Origin: Lycocorax pyrrhopterus obiensis
Lineage: Eukaryota; Chordata; Aves; Passeriformes; Paradisaeidae
Length of the DNA stretch: 64,000 nucleotides
Direction: 5' to 3'
NCBI GenBank assembly: GCA_014706295.1
Contig: JACSVZ010000004.1
Coordinates: forward strand, 620,001-684,000
The notes beneath the pieces are model-generated. The model searched no databases and was not told the origin of the DNA. It saw nothing but the letters and a program-made list of their open reading frames with translations. Of this stretch, positions 33,216-45,835 are shown piece after piece (the first letter of the stretch is position 1; the number at the start of each line of letters is the position of its first letter). The translations under genes were made by a program, and so were the position numbers.

Positions 33216-34802
33216 GTAATCGCAGTGGAGCTGCCTCCTTATCCCGCTCCATCCAAATGATTCCCACCCTTCACGGAGCCTTTGGAGCTTAAATCCGTGG
33301 GGTTCCGCAGGCACCGGGGTGCTCCTGGTTTAACGACAATCCCTGTCCCACTAAATCCTGCGGGAGAAGGGAGTGGGATCAGTGCGGACGGGGCTGTGAG
33401 ATCCCGGGAATCATCCTCGGGGTCTCCTCACGTCCAGGTTTTTTTTTGACAGCTTCCCAGGCTGTTGTTTCAGGAATTGTTTTGGGACAGCTGGATGGAG
33501 AAATGCGGGTGTCGGGAGCACCTCTGGCCCTCTTTTCCAAAGATTCCCTCTTTTCCTGCCCCTTAAGGAGGCACAGCACTCGGTTTTTAAGGAATCGGTG
33601 GTGGGTGTTCCGAAGAGTTTTCCCAGGGAATTCCATTCCCCCATCCAGTGGGGAAACTGAGGCAGCCAGGGCAGTGTTTTCGCACTGGAATGCTTGGAGC
33701 AGGAGCGATGCCCCTTCCCAGAGGGGGAAAAATTGCGGATCTGCCCCAAAATCACCATGGAAGCGGGCGAAAGTCGGGACAGAGGCTGCTGGAAATCCTT
33801 GGATCCAGGGGGATCGATCCCGGCGCCCCCCCCTCCCCGCCCCCGCCGCATCCCGGCACGCTCGGTATCAGCATCCCGCCTTCCCTGAGGGCTTGGAAAA
33901 CAATCCTGGAAGTAATCCCTTTTGATCTGCTGCTAATCCCAGATAATTGCTTGCAGGCTTAATGGGAAAACGGCGTTTTCTTGGGAAGGGGGGGGCGGGA
34001 GGGGGAATCGGGAAAAAGCTTGGACTGCGCTCCTGCTGGAGGTGCTTGTTGGAGCAGAGGGAGCTCCATTGTTCCCGGGAATGCGATGCCAGCAGGAGCG
34101 ACAGAGGCCGTGATCCCAAATTAAACACGTCTGGCGCTGCCATCCCGCACATGGACACGGCATTCCCGGGAAAGCAGCCTTCCCGGGGCGCTCCAAGCTG
34201 GGAAGAGCTGGCTCTTTTAGGGGAAGCGGGATAGCGGCTGCGCGGAATGCTGAGGGTTAGAGGGCGACGGGACAAATCCATGGATAAATAAGCACGTGGA
34301 TGACATTCCCCACGCACACCTCGAGCTCGGCGTGTCCAAGAAATGCCCCCCATTGCCAGGATCCATGGATTTGGGATAGATCCAACCTCCTCAGGCACCG
34401 TGACCCTCCCCCCTGCAAGGCCAGTTCCAAGCCTGGAGCGCTCCATAAATCCCGAATCCGGAGGGCATTCCAAGCACAGTGGCACTTTAACGGGAAGGCT
34501 GCCTCTGGATGGGTCACGGTGCTCTCCCGGTGTTCCTCCGGAATCCTGGAATGCTGCTGACCGTGGCCATTCTTCCCGCTTCGCTTCCCGAATCCCAAAC
34601 AATGCCTTTCCCATTGTTCATTAACCAAACATTCCCACCTGGCAGCGGCTGGTGTTGGGATTTATGAGGAACAAGGGGGGGTTGTGGCCGTTCCAAGGTG
34701 GCAAATCCAGGATTTTTCATGGAATATCCGCTCTGAGAGGAAGAATTGGTTTGGGGTGGATTCTTTAGGAAGTGAAATTCCCAGTTAAGGCTTGGAGGGG
34801 AT
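33216..34802. other. noncoding DNA, no gene found
   Basis: No gene. Positions 33920-33985 ('ctgctaatcccagataattg' and following) are less word-biased. Several overlapping chance frames occur on both strands. Confidence 0.45.
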
Positions 34803-34945
34803 CACAGAATTCCAGGATGGATTGGGTTGGAAGGGATCTTAAAGGGAATCTTATTCCAACCCCAACACCTTCCCCTATCCCAGATTTCTCCGAGCCCATC
34901 CAACCTGGCCTTGGACATTCCAGGGATGGGACAGCCACACTTCCA
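34803..34945 (-). mobile_element. CR1 LINE 3' tail, antisense
   Basis: Complement of the CR1 tail in order: 'attgggttggaagggatctt', 'cttattccaaccccaacacc', 'atccaacctggccttggaca' and 'ttccagggatgggacagcca'. Confidence 0.85.
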
Positions 34946-36564
34946 TAGGGATGGATGGGTGAGAGATCCTAAAAAAAGCGGAATTCTATCGTGGAAAAGC
35001 AGTCGGAACCTTTGGGTGTCTATCCCGAAGTGCTCCCAGCTCCCCTGGAAAACCGGAGCATTCCTGCTCTGCGATCCTTCGCCCACTGGAGGGAGCATCC
35101 GGCAAACCTTTGGATACTCGGGACACGGCCTGGAAAAGGGTTGGAATTTAAGGAAGGCTGAGGAAAAGACTTCGCTGCATCCGAGGAATATTCAATCCCT
35201 TAAAAACGGGAGAGAAATGCGATTTGTTTAATGCCGTGCTGGGATTTCTCGCCTTTCCAAGGGTTTTCCAACCGGGAAAACGCTCAGCAGTGAAAATCCG
35301 CAGAGTTCTCCCTTAATTTAGTTATAACTCGGTCATCAAGAGTTAATTAATTTATAAATTAAGGGTTAATTTAGTTAAAACTCAGCACTTTAAACAAATA
35401 AAATCCATGGAGCGAGAAAAGGAAATCCACTGAAATCCTGGAAGTCTCCGAGTGGGAATGGGAAAAACTCCAGTATTTTGCTGGACCACACCTTAAGATC
35501 TGCTCCAGTTTTCCCCACTGGGAAGGGAAAAGGGGGAGAGGAGGAGCAGCATTCCCTAATTCCCACCCTGTCGCTCTCCAGGAATTCCCCTGCTGCTCCA
35601 GCGGCTCCCAAATTTACGGACCATCCCCAAATGTGCACGGGGAAGAGGGAGCAGAGGGAAAAGGTTGGGAATAGTGACCAGGACCTTCATAAAGAAAGAG
35701 CCTCAATCCCTTTTTTTTAATCACTTTTATTGGGAGAGGAACATGGAATATCGGATCCTAAGGAAGTGGCGGTGATCCCCATCCATCCAGCAGCATTCCA
35801 TGATTTTAGGGGTGGAATTCCAGCTTCCTTTGTCCATCCCACTTTCCTTTGAAGGTTTGAGTTTGGCTGTGGCCAAGCCAAGGGAAAAAAATCCCCCCCA
35901 GCCTGCTTCAGCCATCATTAGAATTCCAAGGATTTGTGGTTTTCCAGAATAGTGGAATTGTGCCCTCCCATCCTTCCCTGACTCAGGAAAACATTCCCAA
36001 TCCCAAAGGGGTTTTTTTACGGTTGAAACAGCCAAGTTTGGGTGTGGGATTTGTTTATTTGGGTTGCTCCAGGTCACTTCTCCCTGGAGTCAGCGCTGCC
36101 ACCGGGTCCAGCTCCACTGACACCTTTCCAGGGAATTCGTGGCACAGGGATCATGATCCGCAGGGCTGAATAAAGCAGGAATTCTAACACAGCCTGGTTT
36201 TATTTGGGATGGGGGATGTTGCCACGATATCCCGGAGGTGCCTCTTCCCTGGGATTCACTGGGGATGGAGCCAAGAGGGAATGTGCTGGCTCCATGAAAT
36301 GTGCATTCCATGAAATCCGGCTGAAATTCCAGGATTCCCTTCCCAACCCTCTCCCACTCCAGCCCCTTGCCGGGCTCGGAGTTTTGGAGGCGTCCAAGGG
36401 ATTTCCAAGGGGATCTTTTGGCACCTGGTGATTCCTTGATGGAATCCCCCAGGAAGTTTGGTTGGTTCGGAGCCAGCCAAGTCCAGTCATGGATAAGGTT
36501 CCGTTTTTCAAGGATGTGCCAGGAATTATGGAACCATTATAATGGATAATCATTGGATGGGGAT
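34946..36564. other. noncoding DNA, no gene found
   Basis: Nothing recognised. A short AT-rich patch lies at 35315-35400. Confidence 0.45.
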
Positions 36565-36655
36565 TAATGGAAGGGTCCCTGTCCATGGAAGAGGGTTGGA
36601 ATGAGATGGGACTTAAGGTCCTTCCAACCCAAACCATTCCAGGATTTCATAGGAC
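36565..36655 (+). mobile_element. CR1 LINE 3' tail fragment
   Basis: 'gggtccctgtccatgg', 'ggttggaatgagatgggact' and 'taaggtccttccaacccaaa' followed by 'ccattccagg': the last 90 bp of CR1 on the plus strand. Confidence 0.75.
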
Positions 36656-36805
36656 ATCTCCAACGGGAAGGGATCCTTAAGGATCATGGATTCCGCTCCA
36701 GGAAAACCCTTGGAGCTGGCCCAATCCGAGACATGCTAGGATTTTATGGAACATCTCAAGATGGAAAGGACCGATGAGGATCATGGAGTCAGCTCCAAGG
36801 AGAAT
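36650..36805 (-). repeat. two copies of a CR1-like antisense module
   Basis: 'aggatttcataggacatctc' with 'ggaagggatccttaaggatc', and 'aggattttatggaacatctc' with 'ggaaaggaccgatgaggatc', both running into 'atgga.tc.gctcca', about 92 bp apart. They resemble the antisense start of another CR1 tail placed tail-to-tail against 36565-36655. Confidence 0.55.
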
Positions 36806-37494
36806 GGTTTCCATTGGATTTGCCTTTTCCATGACCAATCCCACGGGCTGGGATGAGGGAACCCCTTCCCACCAGCCCACTTTTCCAAGGCTTTTCCCTG
36901 TGCAAGCCCAGCCGTGCCCCGATGTTTTCCCAAGAGGCTCCACAAATATTGAACTCCAGCAAAAAGGAGGAATCCTGGAGTGGGCTGGGACGGCCGTGTT
37001 TGCCCAGAGGAGAGGCTGAAAGCCTCTGGAATGCTGTGATTGGATTCCCTGGGAGCTCCTCGGGAGCCGGGAGGGGATGGATAATGGCTCAGCAAACACG
37101 GAGAGCACTTGGCCGGAGAGATTCCTGGCTTGTCCCGGGAAACCGAAAGGACAGGGAAAGGTGAGGACCCTGCTCCGCTCTCCAAGGATTCCCTCTCGTC
37201 TGGAGGGGGTGGGGGCATTCCTGGCGGAATGAGCCTCTCCTGGCGGGATCTCTGGGGTGAATCCCACCTGCTTCCAGGGAATTTTGGAATCCATTCCACC
37301 TGTGCCAGGGTTTTCCTGGGGTGGCCCCCGTGGTTCTCCCAGTTGGAGACTGGGAAAGGCACAGCCGAGCCCGGCACTTCCGCTCTCCATGCCCACGGCG
37401 CAGGGTGGCAATTCCAATTCCCAGAGTATGGAAGTGCATCCCGGCCCGGGGGATTCCCAAGCACACCAAGCTTTGCCTAAAAGGAAATTCCAAG
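36806..37494. other. noncoding DNA, no gene found
   Basis: Nothing recognised. Ends at the start of a large simple-repeat block. Confidence 0.45.
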
Positions 37495-37569
37495 TCCTTT
37501 CCTTTCCTTTCCTTTCCTTTCCTTTCCTTTCCTTTCCTTTCCTTTCCTTTCCTTTCCTTTCCTTTCCTT
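37495..37569. repeat. (CCTTT)n microsatellite
   Basis: About fifteen near-perfect CCTTT units. Strong purine/pyrimidine strand asymmetry. Confidence 0.97.
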
Positions 37570-37574
37570 ATATT

Positions 37575-37581
37575 GATGATG

Positions 37582-37650
<69 letters not shown>

Positions 37651-37776
37651 GTCCCTGCAATATTTCAGCCCAGGCTGCAGGCAGAAAAATATTAATAAGA
37701 ATTATTGAAACTATCAAGAGCAGTTATTATTATTATTAATAATAATTATAGTGACTATTAAGTTATTATATATTAC

Positions 37777-37809
<33 letters not shown>

Positions 37810-38031
37810 TACTACTATCTTATCAAATGTTTCTCTGCAATGTTTGAGCTCAGGCTGCAGGAAGAAAAAAGAGACTAAAATAGTAATAATAATTAGGATA
37901 ATAATACTTATTATTATTAATAAGTATTATTAATAATTATGAATATTTATAACAAAATTTAGAATTTTTTTAATAATAATAGTAATAAATAATAATGATT
38001 AATTTTAACAAAATATATAATGATGATGATT

Positions 38032-38062
<31 letters not shown>

Positions 38063-38379
38063 TAATTAATAATAATGTTAATAATAATGTTAAAGTTTGA
38101 GGTTGCAGGCTGAGAAATAAATAAATAAATAAATAAATAGAATTAATTGATTACTTAATAAGTCCCCCTGTGACTTTTCAGCTCAGGTTGCAGGCAGCAA
38201 AATTTGAATTAACGATGTTGATAATACAAATATCATTAACAATATGAGTATCATTGAAATAGCAATATTATTAAAGCATTAATATCATTAAAAATAATAA
38301 TAATAATAATAATAACAACAGCTTATCAAACGTTTCCCTGCAGTGTTTCAGCTCAGGTTGCAGGCAGAAAAAAAGAAGA

Positions 38380-38432
<53 letters not shown>

Positions 38433-38712
38433 CAACAAAACAGACAATCATGACAATAGTGATGATAGTAAAGTTTCAGATCACAGGCTGATAAATAAAT
38501 AAATAAATAAAATTAATTAATTAATAAGTTTCCCTGTGACTTTTCAGCCCAGGTTGCAGGCAGAAAAAAACCTGAATGAATAATGTTGATATTATGAATA
38601 TAATTAATATCATTAATAATATGAATGTCATTCAAACAATAATAATGCTAATAATGGACAATAATGCTAATAATGAATAATAATAGTAATAGTAATAACA
38701 ATAGCAATAGCA

Positions 38713-38759
<47 letters not shown>

Positions 38760-39299
38760 CCTTCAGCATTTCCCTGCAATATTTCCACTCAGGCTGCAGG
38801 CAGAAAAAAAATTGAATTAATAATGTTGATAATATTAATCATTTGAATATCAATAAAATATTAATATCATTAAAACAATAAAATAATTATAATAAGGAGA
38901 TTATTATAATAACAGTTATTGTTATTATCATTATTATTATTATTATTAAATGTTATTAATGATATTTTCTATTTGTAACCCTAATAATAATGATAACGAC
39001 GATGATAATAATAATAATAATAAAAATAATAAAATAACAAAATAGACAATAATGACCATAGTGATAATAGTAAAGTTTCAGATTGCAGACTGATAAATAA
39101 ATAAATAAATAAAATTAATTAATTAATAAGTTTCCCTGTGGCTTTTCAGCCCAGGTTGCAGGCAGAAAAAAACCTGAATGAATAATGTTGATATTATGAA
39201 TATAATTAATATCATTAATAATATGAATCGCATTCAAACAATAATAATGCTAATAATGGATAATAATGCTAATGCTAATGCTAATGCTGATGCTGATGC

Positions 39300-39338
<39 letters not shown>

Positions 39339-39624
39339 CAACAATAATAATACTCCAGCATTTCCCTGCAATGTTTCCACTCTGGTTGCAGGCAGAAAAA
39401 AAATTGAATTAATGATGTTGATAATATGAATATAATTAATAATTTGAATTTCAATAAAATATTAATATTATTAAAACAATAAAATAATTATATTAAGGAG
39501 ATTATTATAATAACAGTTATTATTAACATTAATATCATTATTAAACATTATTAATCGCATTTTCTGTCTGTAACCGGAATAATATTAGTAATAATAATAA
39601 TAATAACTGATGGCATTTTTGTTG

Positions 39625-39685
<61 letters not shown>

Positions 39686-39690
39686 TTTTT
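37575..39690. repeat. compound AAT microsatellite with higher-order repeat
   Basis: Long (AAT)n, (ATT)n, (AAAT)n and AAC/GCT-variant runs are separated by a ~40-bp core resembling 'tttccctgcaatatttcag' plus 'cccaggctgcaggcagaaaa'. The core recurs near 37650, 37830, 38164, 38331, 38529, 38766, 39131 and 39356, with a decayed start at 39685. Segments from 38529 and 39131 match over several hundred bases, giving a ~600-bp higher-order unit present about twice. Poly-Asn and poly-Ile frames here are artefacts. Confidence 0.93.
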
Positions 39691-40579
39691 CCCTGCAATT
39701 TTCCCGCTCTGCTTCCCAGTCCCTGTGCAGAGTCCAAGCTTTCCGCCTGTGTACTGGAGTTCCGGCAGGTGAATTATTGGGAATGTGGTGACGTCCATCG
39801 AGTCCCTTCGCTTTCGGATCCAGCTTGGGAAGCCGGTGGAGGAATGGGATAAGGCCGGAGTTCCCTTTGGAACACTCAGCCCGCCGGCAGAAGCCGCTCT
39901 CCTCTTGGATCGCTGAGCGCCGGAGGCGCCTTCAAAGAGCCACGGGATGAGGTTTTATGGGATTATCCCTAAGAACCTGCGGACCTTTGTGCGCCCGGCC
40001 CAGAGTTCCTGAGGGTGGGATTCATCCGTAACTTACACCCCACTTAATTCCAAGTGCTCCTGGCTTTTTAGCACTTGGATTTGCGGCACACGACCGGCTC
40101 TCCTTGGCTTTGTCCCGCTTCCGGAGGATCCTGGCTCCATGTCCTGCTTCCCAGAATTCTGATCTTCCCACCTGCCTTTTCCAAGCTGGGCATTACTTGT
40201 TATTATTTTTCCACTTCCCTCTTTTCCCATTTCTCCATGAAATTAAGTGGCATCATCATCATCGCCATCAACTTCCAATTAATTTTCCCTGTTCTTCCTT
40301 CAGGATATCCCTTGGATATTCCCAAACTCACTCTTCCCAAGCCCTCTGGCATCACCTGACAACACAACCGTGCTGTTATTCCCTCTTTTTTTTTATCCTA
40401 ACGGGATTGTCCCAAAGCCAATTTTTATAATCGCATCCCGGAGAACGAGCGCGTTCCCTGGGGTACGTTCGGTGACGGGAAGCACGGCGTGGGCTGCGTC
40501 CTTTTCCGATCGAATTCCAGCTCTTGGAATTCCATCAGGGAGGTGTCCCTCAAAACACCCAGAGCTGCTGGCACAGGGA
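39691..40579. other. noncoding DNA, no gene found
   Basis: Nothing recognised beyond a decayed repeat core at the left edge. Confidence 0.45.
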
Positions 40580-40580
40580 G

Positions 40581-40675
40581 GGAAAATCCGGATTTTTTTG
40601 GGTGAAAATCCGGATTTTTTGGGGGAAAACCTGGATTTTTTGGGTGCAGATCCGGATTTTTTGGCCAAAATCCTG
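40581..40675. repeat. 22-bp repeat of 'aatccggattttttggg', four copies
   Basis: Copies start near 40583, 40605, 40626 and 40649. Each holds the near-palindrome AATCCGGATT (CCTGGATT in one copy) followed by a T run and G run. Confidence 0.88.
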
Positions 40676-41039
40676 TTTTAGCCATTGGAAACGCATCAGC
40701 CAATTCCACGGTGCTTCATTGCGGGATCATGGAGCAAGGAGAGCCGTGTGTTTGCATTTTGGAAAATGAACCTGGATGCAGTTATTTATCTTCTCCCTTT
40801 AATTGTTTGAGCTGTTCCTAATGTCAACTCCGGTAATTTTAAATCAATAGAGGAGGAAAAACTTTCCAAGGGATCGGAAATCCCGAGTAAATTTACTTTG
40901 CAAATAGGCTCGGGTAGGTGGGACTACGCCGAGGATCCCCAACTGACACTTCCAGGCAAAAATGCTGGGAATGCTGCGGCGGAGGCTCTGGCATTCCGGA
41001 GAACAGAGGACCTGGCTGGGTGGAGGATTGGATTGGAGC

Positions 41040-41275
41040 TGGAAGCTTCAAGATTGGAATTACGGAAGGAATTCTTCCCTGCGAGGGTGGGGAGGCACTG
41101 GAATGGAATTCCCAGAGAAGCTGTGGCTGTTCCCTCCCTGGAAGTGCCCAAGGCCAGGTTGGATGGGATTTGGAGCAACCTGGGATAGTGGAAGGTGTCC
41201 GTGGCAAGAGGGTTTGGAATGGGATGAGCTTTAAGCTCCCTTCCAATCCAAAACATTCCAGGATTCCATGGTGGA
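41040..41275 (+). mobile_element. CR1 LINE 3' tail fragment
   Basis: 'gaggcactggaatggaattc', 'ccagagaagctgtggctgtt', 'aaggccaggttggatgggat', 'gagcaacctgggatagtgga' and 'gagctttaagctcccttcca', then 'aaaacattccaggattcca'. A well-ordered ~235-bp CR1 3' end on the plus strand. Confidence 0.87.
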
Positions 41276-44170
41276 TCCGGTGGAACCTAAGAAGTGCTGG
41301 ATCCTGCAAACAGGGAATCCCGTTCCCACGGAGACTGGCATGAGTTCCGCGGATGGATGGATGGATGGATGTATCCCTGATATTCCAGACCCTCTGGCTC
41401 TTGATTCCACATCTCTCTCCTCCAGGAGCCGCCTAAAAATAGGATCATCCTGTCGGGACCTGTTTTCCCGATCCGTATCCTGTGTGCTTTGGATGGCTGA
41501 CAACGACGGATTCCAGGTCTTTCATCTCCTGTTGCTCCACAGCCGAACTTTAATGGGACAGCGTGTCCCAGCGCGTCTTCCCTACTGCCACCGGTGATCG
41601 GAATGCGCAGCCGTGGCTTTGGGACTCCCAGGAAAACTTTTTCAATGGATTCTGTCATCATCCCACATAAAATGCCAATTATCCGCAGCGGGAAAGGCCG
41701 GCCCGCGCTTTGGAGCTCTCGGTGGAGGTTTAGAGCCGGGCTTAGCTAAGCCCGGGCTGTGGATTAAGGAGGTGAATGCGGTGTTGACTCAGCCCTGCGG
41801 GGTGGTGTCCCTTTGTTTTTCCAGGATTTCCCGGCAAGGCTCCGACAAAGGGAACGCTCCGGGTGGAAAGGTAACTCTGGTGATTAATGACACGGACGTG
41901 ACGTCCTCATCCCGGGTGGTCTGATCCCTTCGGAGTTCAGCAACCTGGGAAGAGAGCCTGGAACACGGGAAAAGCCGGGAAAATCTCATTCTTTGCCCTA
42001 ACAAAGGAATTCCCGCACCTGGAACTCAGCAGGAAGTCCCACCTTGCTGGAATTTTGTGGCAACTCCATAAATCCTGGCTGCTCCTTTCATGGCGTGCGG
42101 CCAGTCCAAAAAAGAGGTGGAATTGGAATGCTGGGGTTGGTTCGGGCTTGTTGGCTGCGTGCGCCAAGTGGATTTTTTGGAATTCAGCGCCGGAGTTTAC
42201 GGTCCCGGTTCCCAGTGATTATTCCCGATGCTCCAGTGCAGCTCCTGGGGCGGGATGGAGCTTGTCCACTTTGGGTATGGCATTCCCAAAACCTGATCCT
42301 GAATCCTGTGGGATCACACAGTTTGGATTTGGGTGATGGCCCTGCTTTCCTTGGACTGGGGATCCCGGACGTCCAACATTCCCTTGGATTTTCCACAACG
42401 GAAAAAAGGAGTGAGGTGGGAAACTTCCCTGGATGTCAGCTTTGTCAGGAACAAGCAAATTCCACTGAAATGAGGGCTCTCCTTATCCCTAAGTGCGAAA
42501 CCACCCCACACCCATCCGAAATTCCCTCGGGAAGCAGAGGGAATGAATCCAGGGATGCTGCTCTCCTTGTGCTCCGGTTCCTTTAGATGGCACCATCCTC
42601 CTGCGCTGGATTCCGGCTCGATTGGAATTCCCTGAAAAAGAGGAAAATTCCTTCATTATGGAGCAGGAATTGAGGTGGTGCCAGCAACTCCTCAGATTCC
42701 ATGAGGGAAAAAGGTCAGCGCTTCCAATGCTGCCAGCCGGGAGCGGCCACATTCCTCCTTTTTCCGGGTATGGGACAGTGAGATGGGACGTTCCCGCGCG
42801 GCATTCCGGAACCGAGCCTGGCTTTGGGCGATTGGCAGGATTGGTGGGATTCCGCCAGCTCTGGAGCCAAGGGAAGAAATGGGAACTCGGTTCCCAGGTG
42901 GAATGACACAGAGGTTGCTCCAGGGTGGCCTCCACAGAGCAGAGTTTTTCCTCAAACTTTGGGAAAACCTCCCGGGAACAAGAGGATTGAAGAAGGTTTG
43001 GACCATCCTGGATGCTGTTGGTCCACAGGGATCATCCCCACCCCAATTGATGGGAATTTTGTCATCGGGAACCCCCTTGGTTCCAAAAAACCTTTGGAAT
43101 TCAAAATTCCGGGAAAACGTGGCTGGCAGAGGAGCTGGGAATTCTGGGTGTTTCTCCCAGGAACTTTTTTATTCCTCTCTGGAATTTCTAATTCAAGTGC
43201 GGCATCCCAAGGGATAAGATGGGAATTTTTCCAGCCAGGAGAACGATCCCCTCAGTGAAGGAGGATCCATCCCTCCCTTCCCACCAGGAAAAGTCCCCCT
43301 TTTCCTCGGCTGCCCTGAGACAAAGCAGCAGCAGGGAATTCCTGGGATCAGCCCAAATCCCTGATTCTCTAGCCTTGTCCTGCCTTTTAGAAGTGCAAAT
43401 ATTCCCTGGAAAAGGTGGGAACAGATCAAAGATGGGGCAGGAGCCTTTTTTATCCACTTCGGTTTATTTTCCCTGGATTTTTTTTGGGACAGGCTGTTTT
43501 CGGCCTCTCTTCCCAAACTCATCCCAGCTCTGGCACCTGAAGGGGATTGGAACCATCCCCACCAGGAGTTTGGGATGTGCAGCATTCCCTCAATAATCGA
43601 TGCTGATGGATTAAAAAGGAACACAAATCCGGGGAAACTGTAATGGCAAAACCTTCCCTGACAGGTCTGGGATGTGAATAAGGCAGGAATTGATCCCAAA
43701 CAGGTGCTGTGAATTCCTTTATTTCCCTCCGCCTTTTGTTCCCTCTCCAGCCTTTGTCTGTGCCCAACCCACGGGATCAGCGCCGGGAATGCTCCATCCC
43801 AGGATCCTTCCAGCTTTTCCCATATCCAGGGCAGGCACCCACCCTGAATCCCCCTGCCCGTGTCCTGTCGATCCCGTGCCACGCAGGAAACTCGGATTTT
43901 CAGGGATCATCGTGGTTTCCCACAGATTTAGTTACCTGGGAAAATAGGCTTGGCTTCCCTGTGCTTTGGGATGTCAGATCCCATCATTCCTTATTTTTTT
44001 GGGAAGTCCTGGCTCCTTTCCTTGTTAAATACCCAAAGTAATTCATTAAAGCAGCATCAGGGAAAAAAATCCTCCTTCTTTTCCACACTTCTTTTCCCTT
44101 CGGATGGAGCAGGGAATAAAAACGCTCGGTGTGGTTGAAAGAGCCTGGGAGGATTTGTGGGCAGGGGAAG
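41276..44170. other. noncoding DNA, no gene found
   Basis: No gene. Positions 41690-41930 are G+C-rich and include a 20-bp palindrome and GTGACGTC. A (GGAT)n run is at about 41352-41370. Chance frames only. Confidence 0.45.
41736..41755. repeat. perfect 20-bp palindrome
   Basis: CCGGGCTTAGCTAAGCCCGG equals its own reverse complement. No spacer. Function unknown. Confidence 0.9.
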
Positions 44171-44174
44171 AATT

Positions 44175-44603
44175 CCCATTATCCATTCCATTTTCCCTCG
44201 CTAACCAAGTTTTCCCCATTATCCACTCCATCTTCCCTCGCTAATCAAGTTTTCCCCATTATCCACTCCATCTTCCCTCGCTAATCAAGTTTTCCCCATT
44301 ATCCATCAAATTTCCTCCATTATCCATTGAATTTCCCCCATTATCCATTGAATTTTCCACCATTATCCGTTGAATTTTCCACCGTTATCCATTGAATTTT
44401 CCACCGTTATCCACTGGAGCTTCCCTCTTTAGCAGCTGAATTTCTTGCCATTATCCATTAAATTTCCCCTGTTATCCATGGAATTTTCCCCGTTATCCAT
44501 TGAATTTTCTGCCATTATCCATTGAATTTTCACCCCATATCCATTGAATTTTCACCCATCATCCATGGAATTTTCCCCGTTATCCATTGAATTTCCCCCG
44601 TGA
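44175..44603. repeat. minisatellite: 40-bp units changing to 22-bp units
   Basis: Three 40-bp units ('ccccattatccactccatct' plus 'tccctcgctaatcaagtttt') at 44175, 44214 and 44254 are followed by about fourteen 20-23 bp units of the form 'ccattatccattgaatttt'. All share CCATTATCCA. Confidence 0.93.
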
Positions 44604-45030
44604 AGCACTGACTTTCCCCATTAACCACGACACTTTTCCCTGTTAAAGCTCCATATTCCTTCCCCAAAATCCCAATCCCCACGGAAGCGGCGGGGCAGAA
44701 ATTCCCTGCACAACCCCCAGTTCCGTTATTCCCAGGTGCCAGCGAGTAAAGAGCAGGAATAAACTTCAGGAAAAGGGGGAAAACTCCGTCCTGGAGCTTA
44801 AGAGGATTCCAGGATATCCAGACGTTGTGTTGTGTTCGACCCTCATTTTCCCACTTAAATTTGCCCTTCCCACCCGGAGTTTGGCTTCTCCCTGGAACGC
44901 GGGGCTGTGATTTAGGGAGCCGGCTCCGAAGGGCGGAGCCGTTCCTCGGGGCCAATTTTATCCCAATTTTCCCGCGGCGACCCCGCTGTCTCACCCCGCT
45001 CCCTGAATTACGCCGGCTTTTCCGACGCCT
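44604..45030. other. noncoding DNA, no gene found
   Basis: Nothing recognised. Right part G+C-rich, leading into a candidate conserved element. Confidence 0.4.
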
Positions 45031-45034
45031 CCTG

Positions 45035-45245
45035 CCGGAGTCAATTGTATGTGGCCACCTCCATATTTCATTCCCGCTTTTCCAATGTCTGCACAAGGTC
45101 AGGTTGATATTCTCCGGGAATCATCAAGTGACACTCGAGATAAACAGAATGTTTACTCTCTCCATGTGAGCCGGAGCTGATATGGAAATTTATCCGGCGG
45201 CGGGAATCGCATTTGCATTCCCGCTCTTGGGCAAACATTCCCGGC
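45035..45245. other. candidate conserved noncoding element
   Basis: Loses the GGAATT-type bias and contains 'agtcaattgtatgtggccac', 'catcaagtgacactcgagat' and 'aaacagaatgtttactctct', plus ATTTGCAT (octamer-like). The texture resembles vertebrate developmental enhancers. No alignment could be made, so this is a pattern-based guess. Confidence 0.35.
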
Positions 45246-45604
45246 TCCAAATCAAACAGCTTTGGGGGCTCGGCCCCCTCTTCCCGCTGCCAGGCCGGGG
45301 AGCAGGGAGCAGCGATTTGGATTCAAATGGGGAGAGGGACACGACGGAACGAGCCTCATCCGTAATTGGATCAACTTTGCATCCCAACGCCCCGGCCTTG
45401 GATGCTCGGCTGCCCGGAACGCCGGCTCCGGGTGCTCCCGGTGTTTTTCCAGCGCCTTTATCTGCTCCGAGCAGGCCGTGCTCACCTCTCAGTCATTTTT
45501 CCTGCTGAGCAAATAAATCCCCCTTTTTCCCATTTTTTCTTTCCCCCCTTGTATTTGCATGAAAGAAGGGGAATTGATTGACGGCCTCTTCCAGCTGGAA
45601 AGCT

Positions 45605-45835
45605 CGGGATGGGATGGGATGGGGCAAGATGGGATGGTTTGGGATGGGATGGGGCAGGATAAAAGCGGCGGGGCAAGGTGGATTCCCAGGTTTGGGATGG
45701 AAAGATCAGGTTTGGGATGGGATAAATCCAGCAGGACATGGTGGATTCCCAGATTTGGGATGGAAAGATTCAGTTGGGATGGGATAAAACCTGCAGGACA
45801 AGGTGGATTCCCAGGTTTGGGGTGAATGCTGGGCT
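45605..45835. repeat. GGGAT repeats and 62-bp tandem repeat
   Basis: A (GGGAT)n-type run at 45605-45660 leads into three copies of a 62-63 bp unit. 'ggtggattcccag' occurs at about 45676, 45739 and 45801, each with 'tttgggatgg' and 'ggataaa'. Confidence 0.88.

Noticed and set aside
37560..39690. Poly-Asn, poly-Ile and poly-Leu frames
   Set aside because: Translations of AAT/ATT microsatellites.
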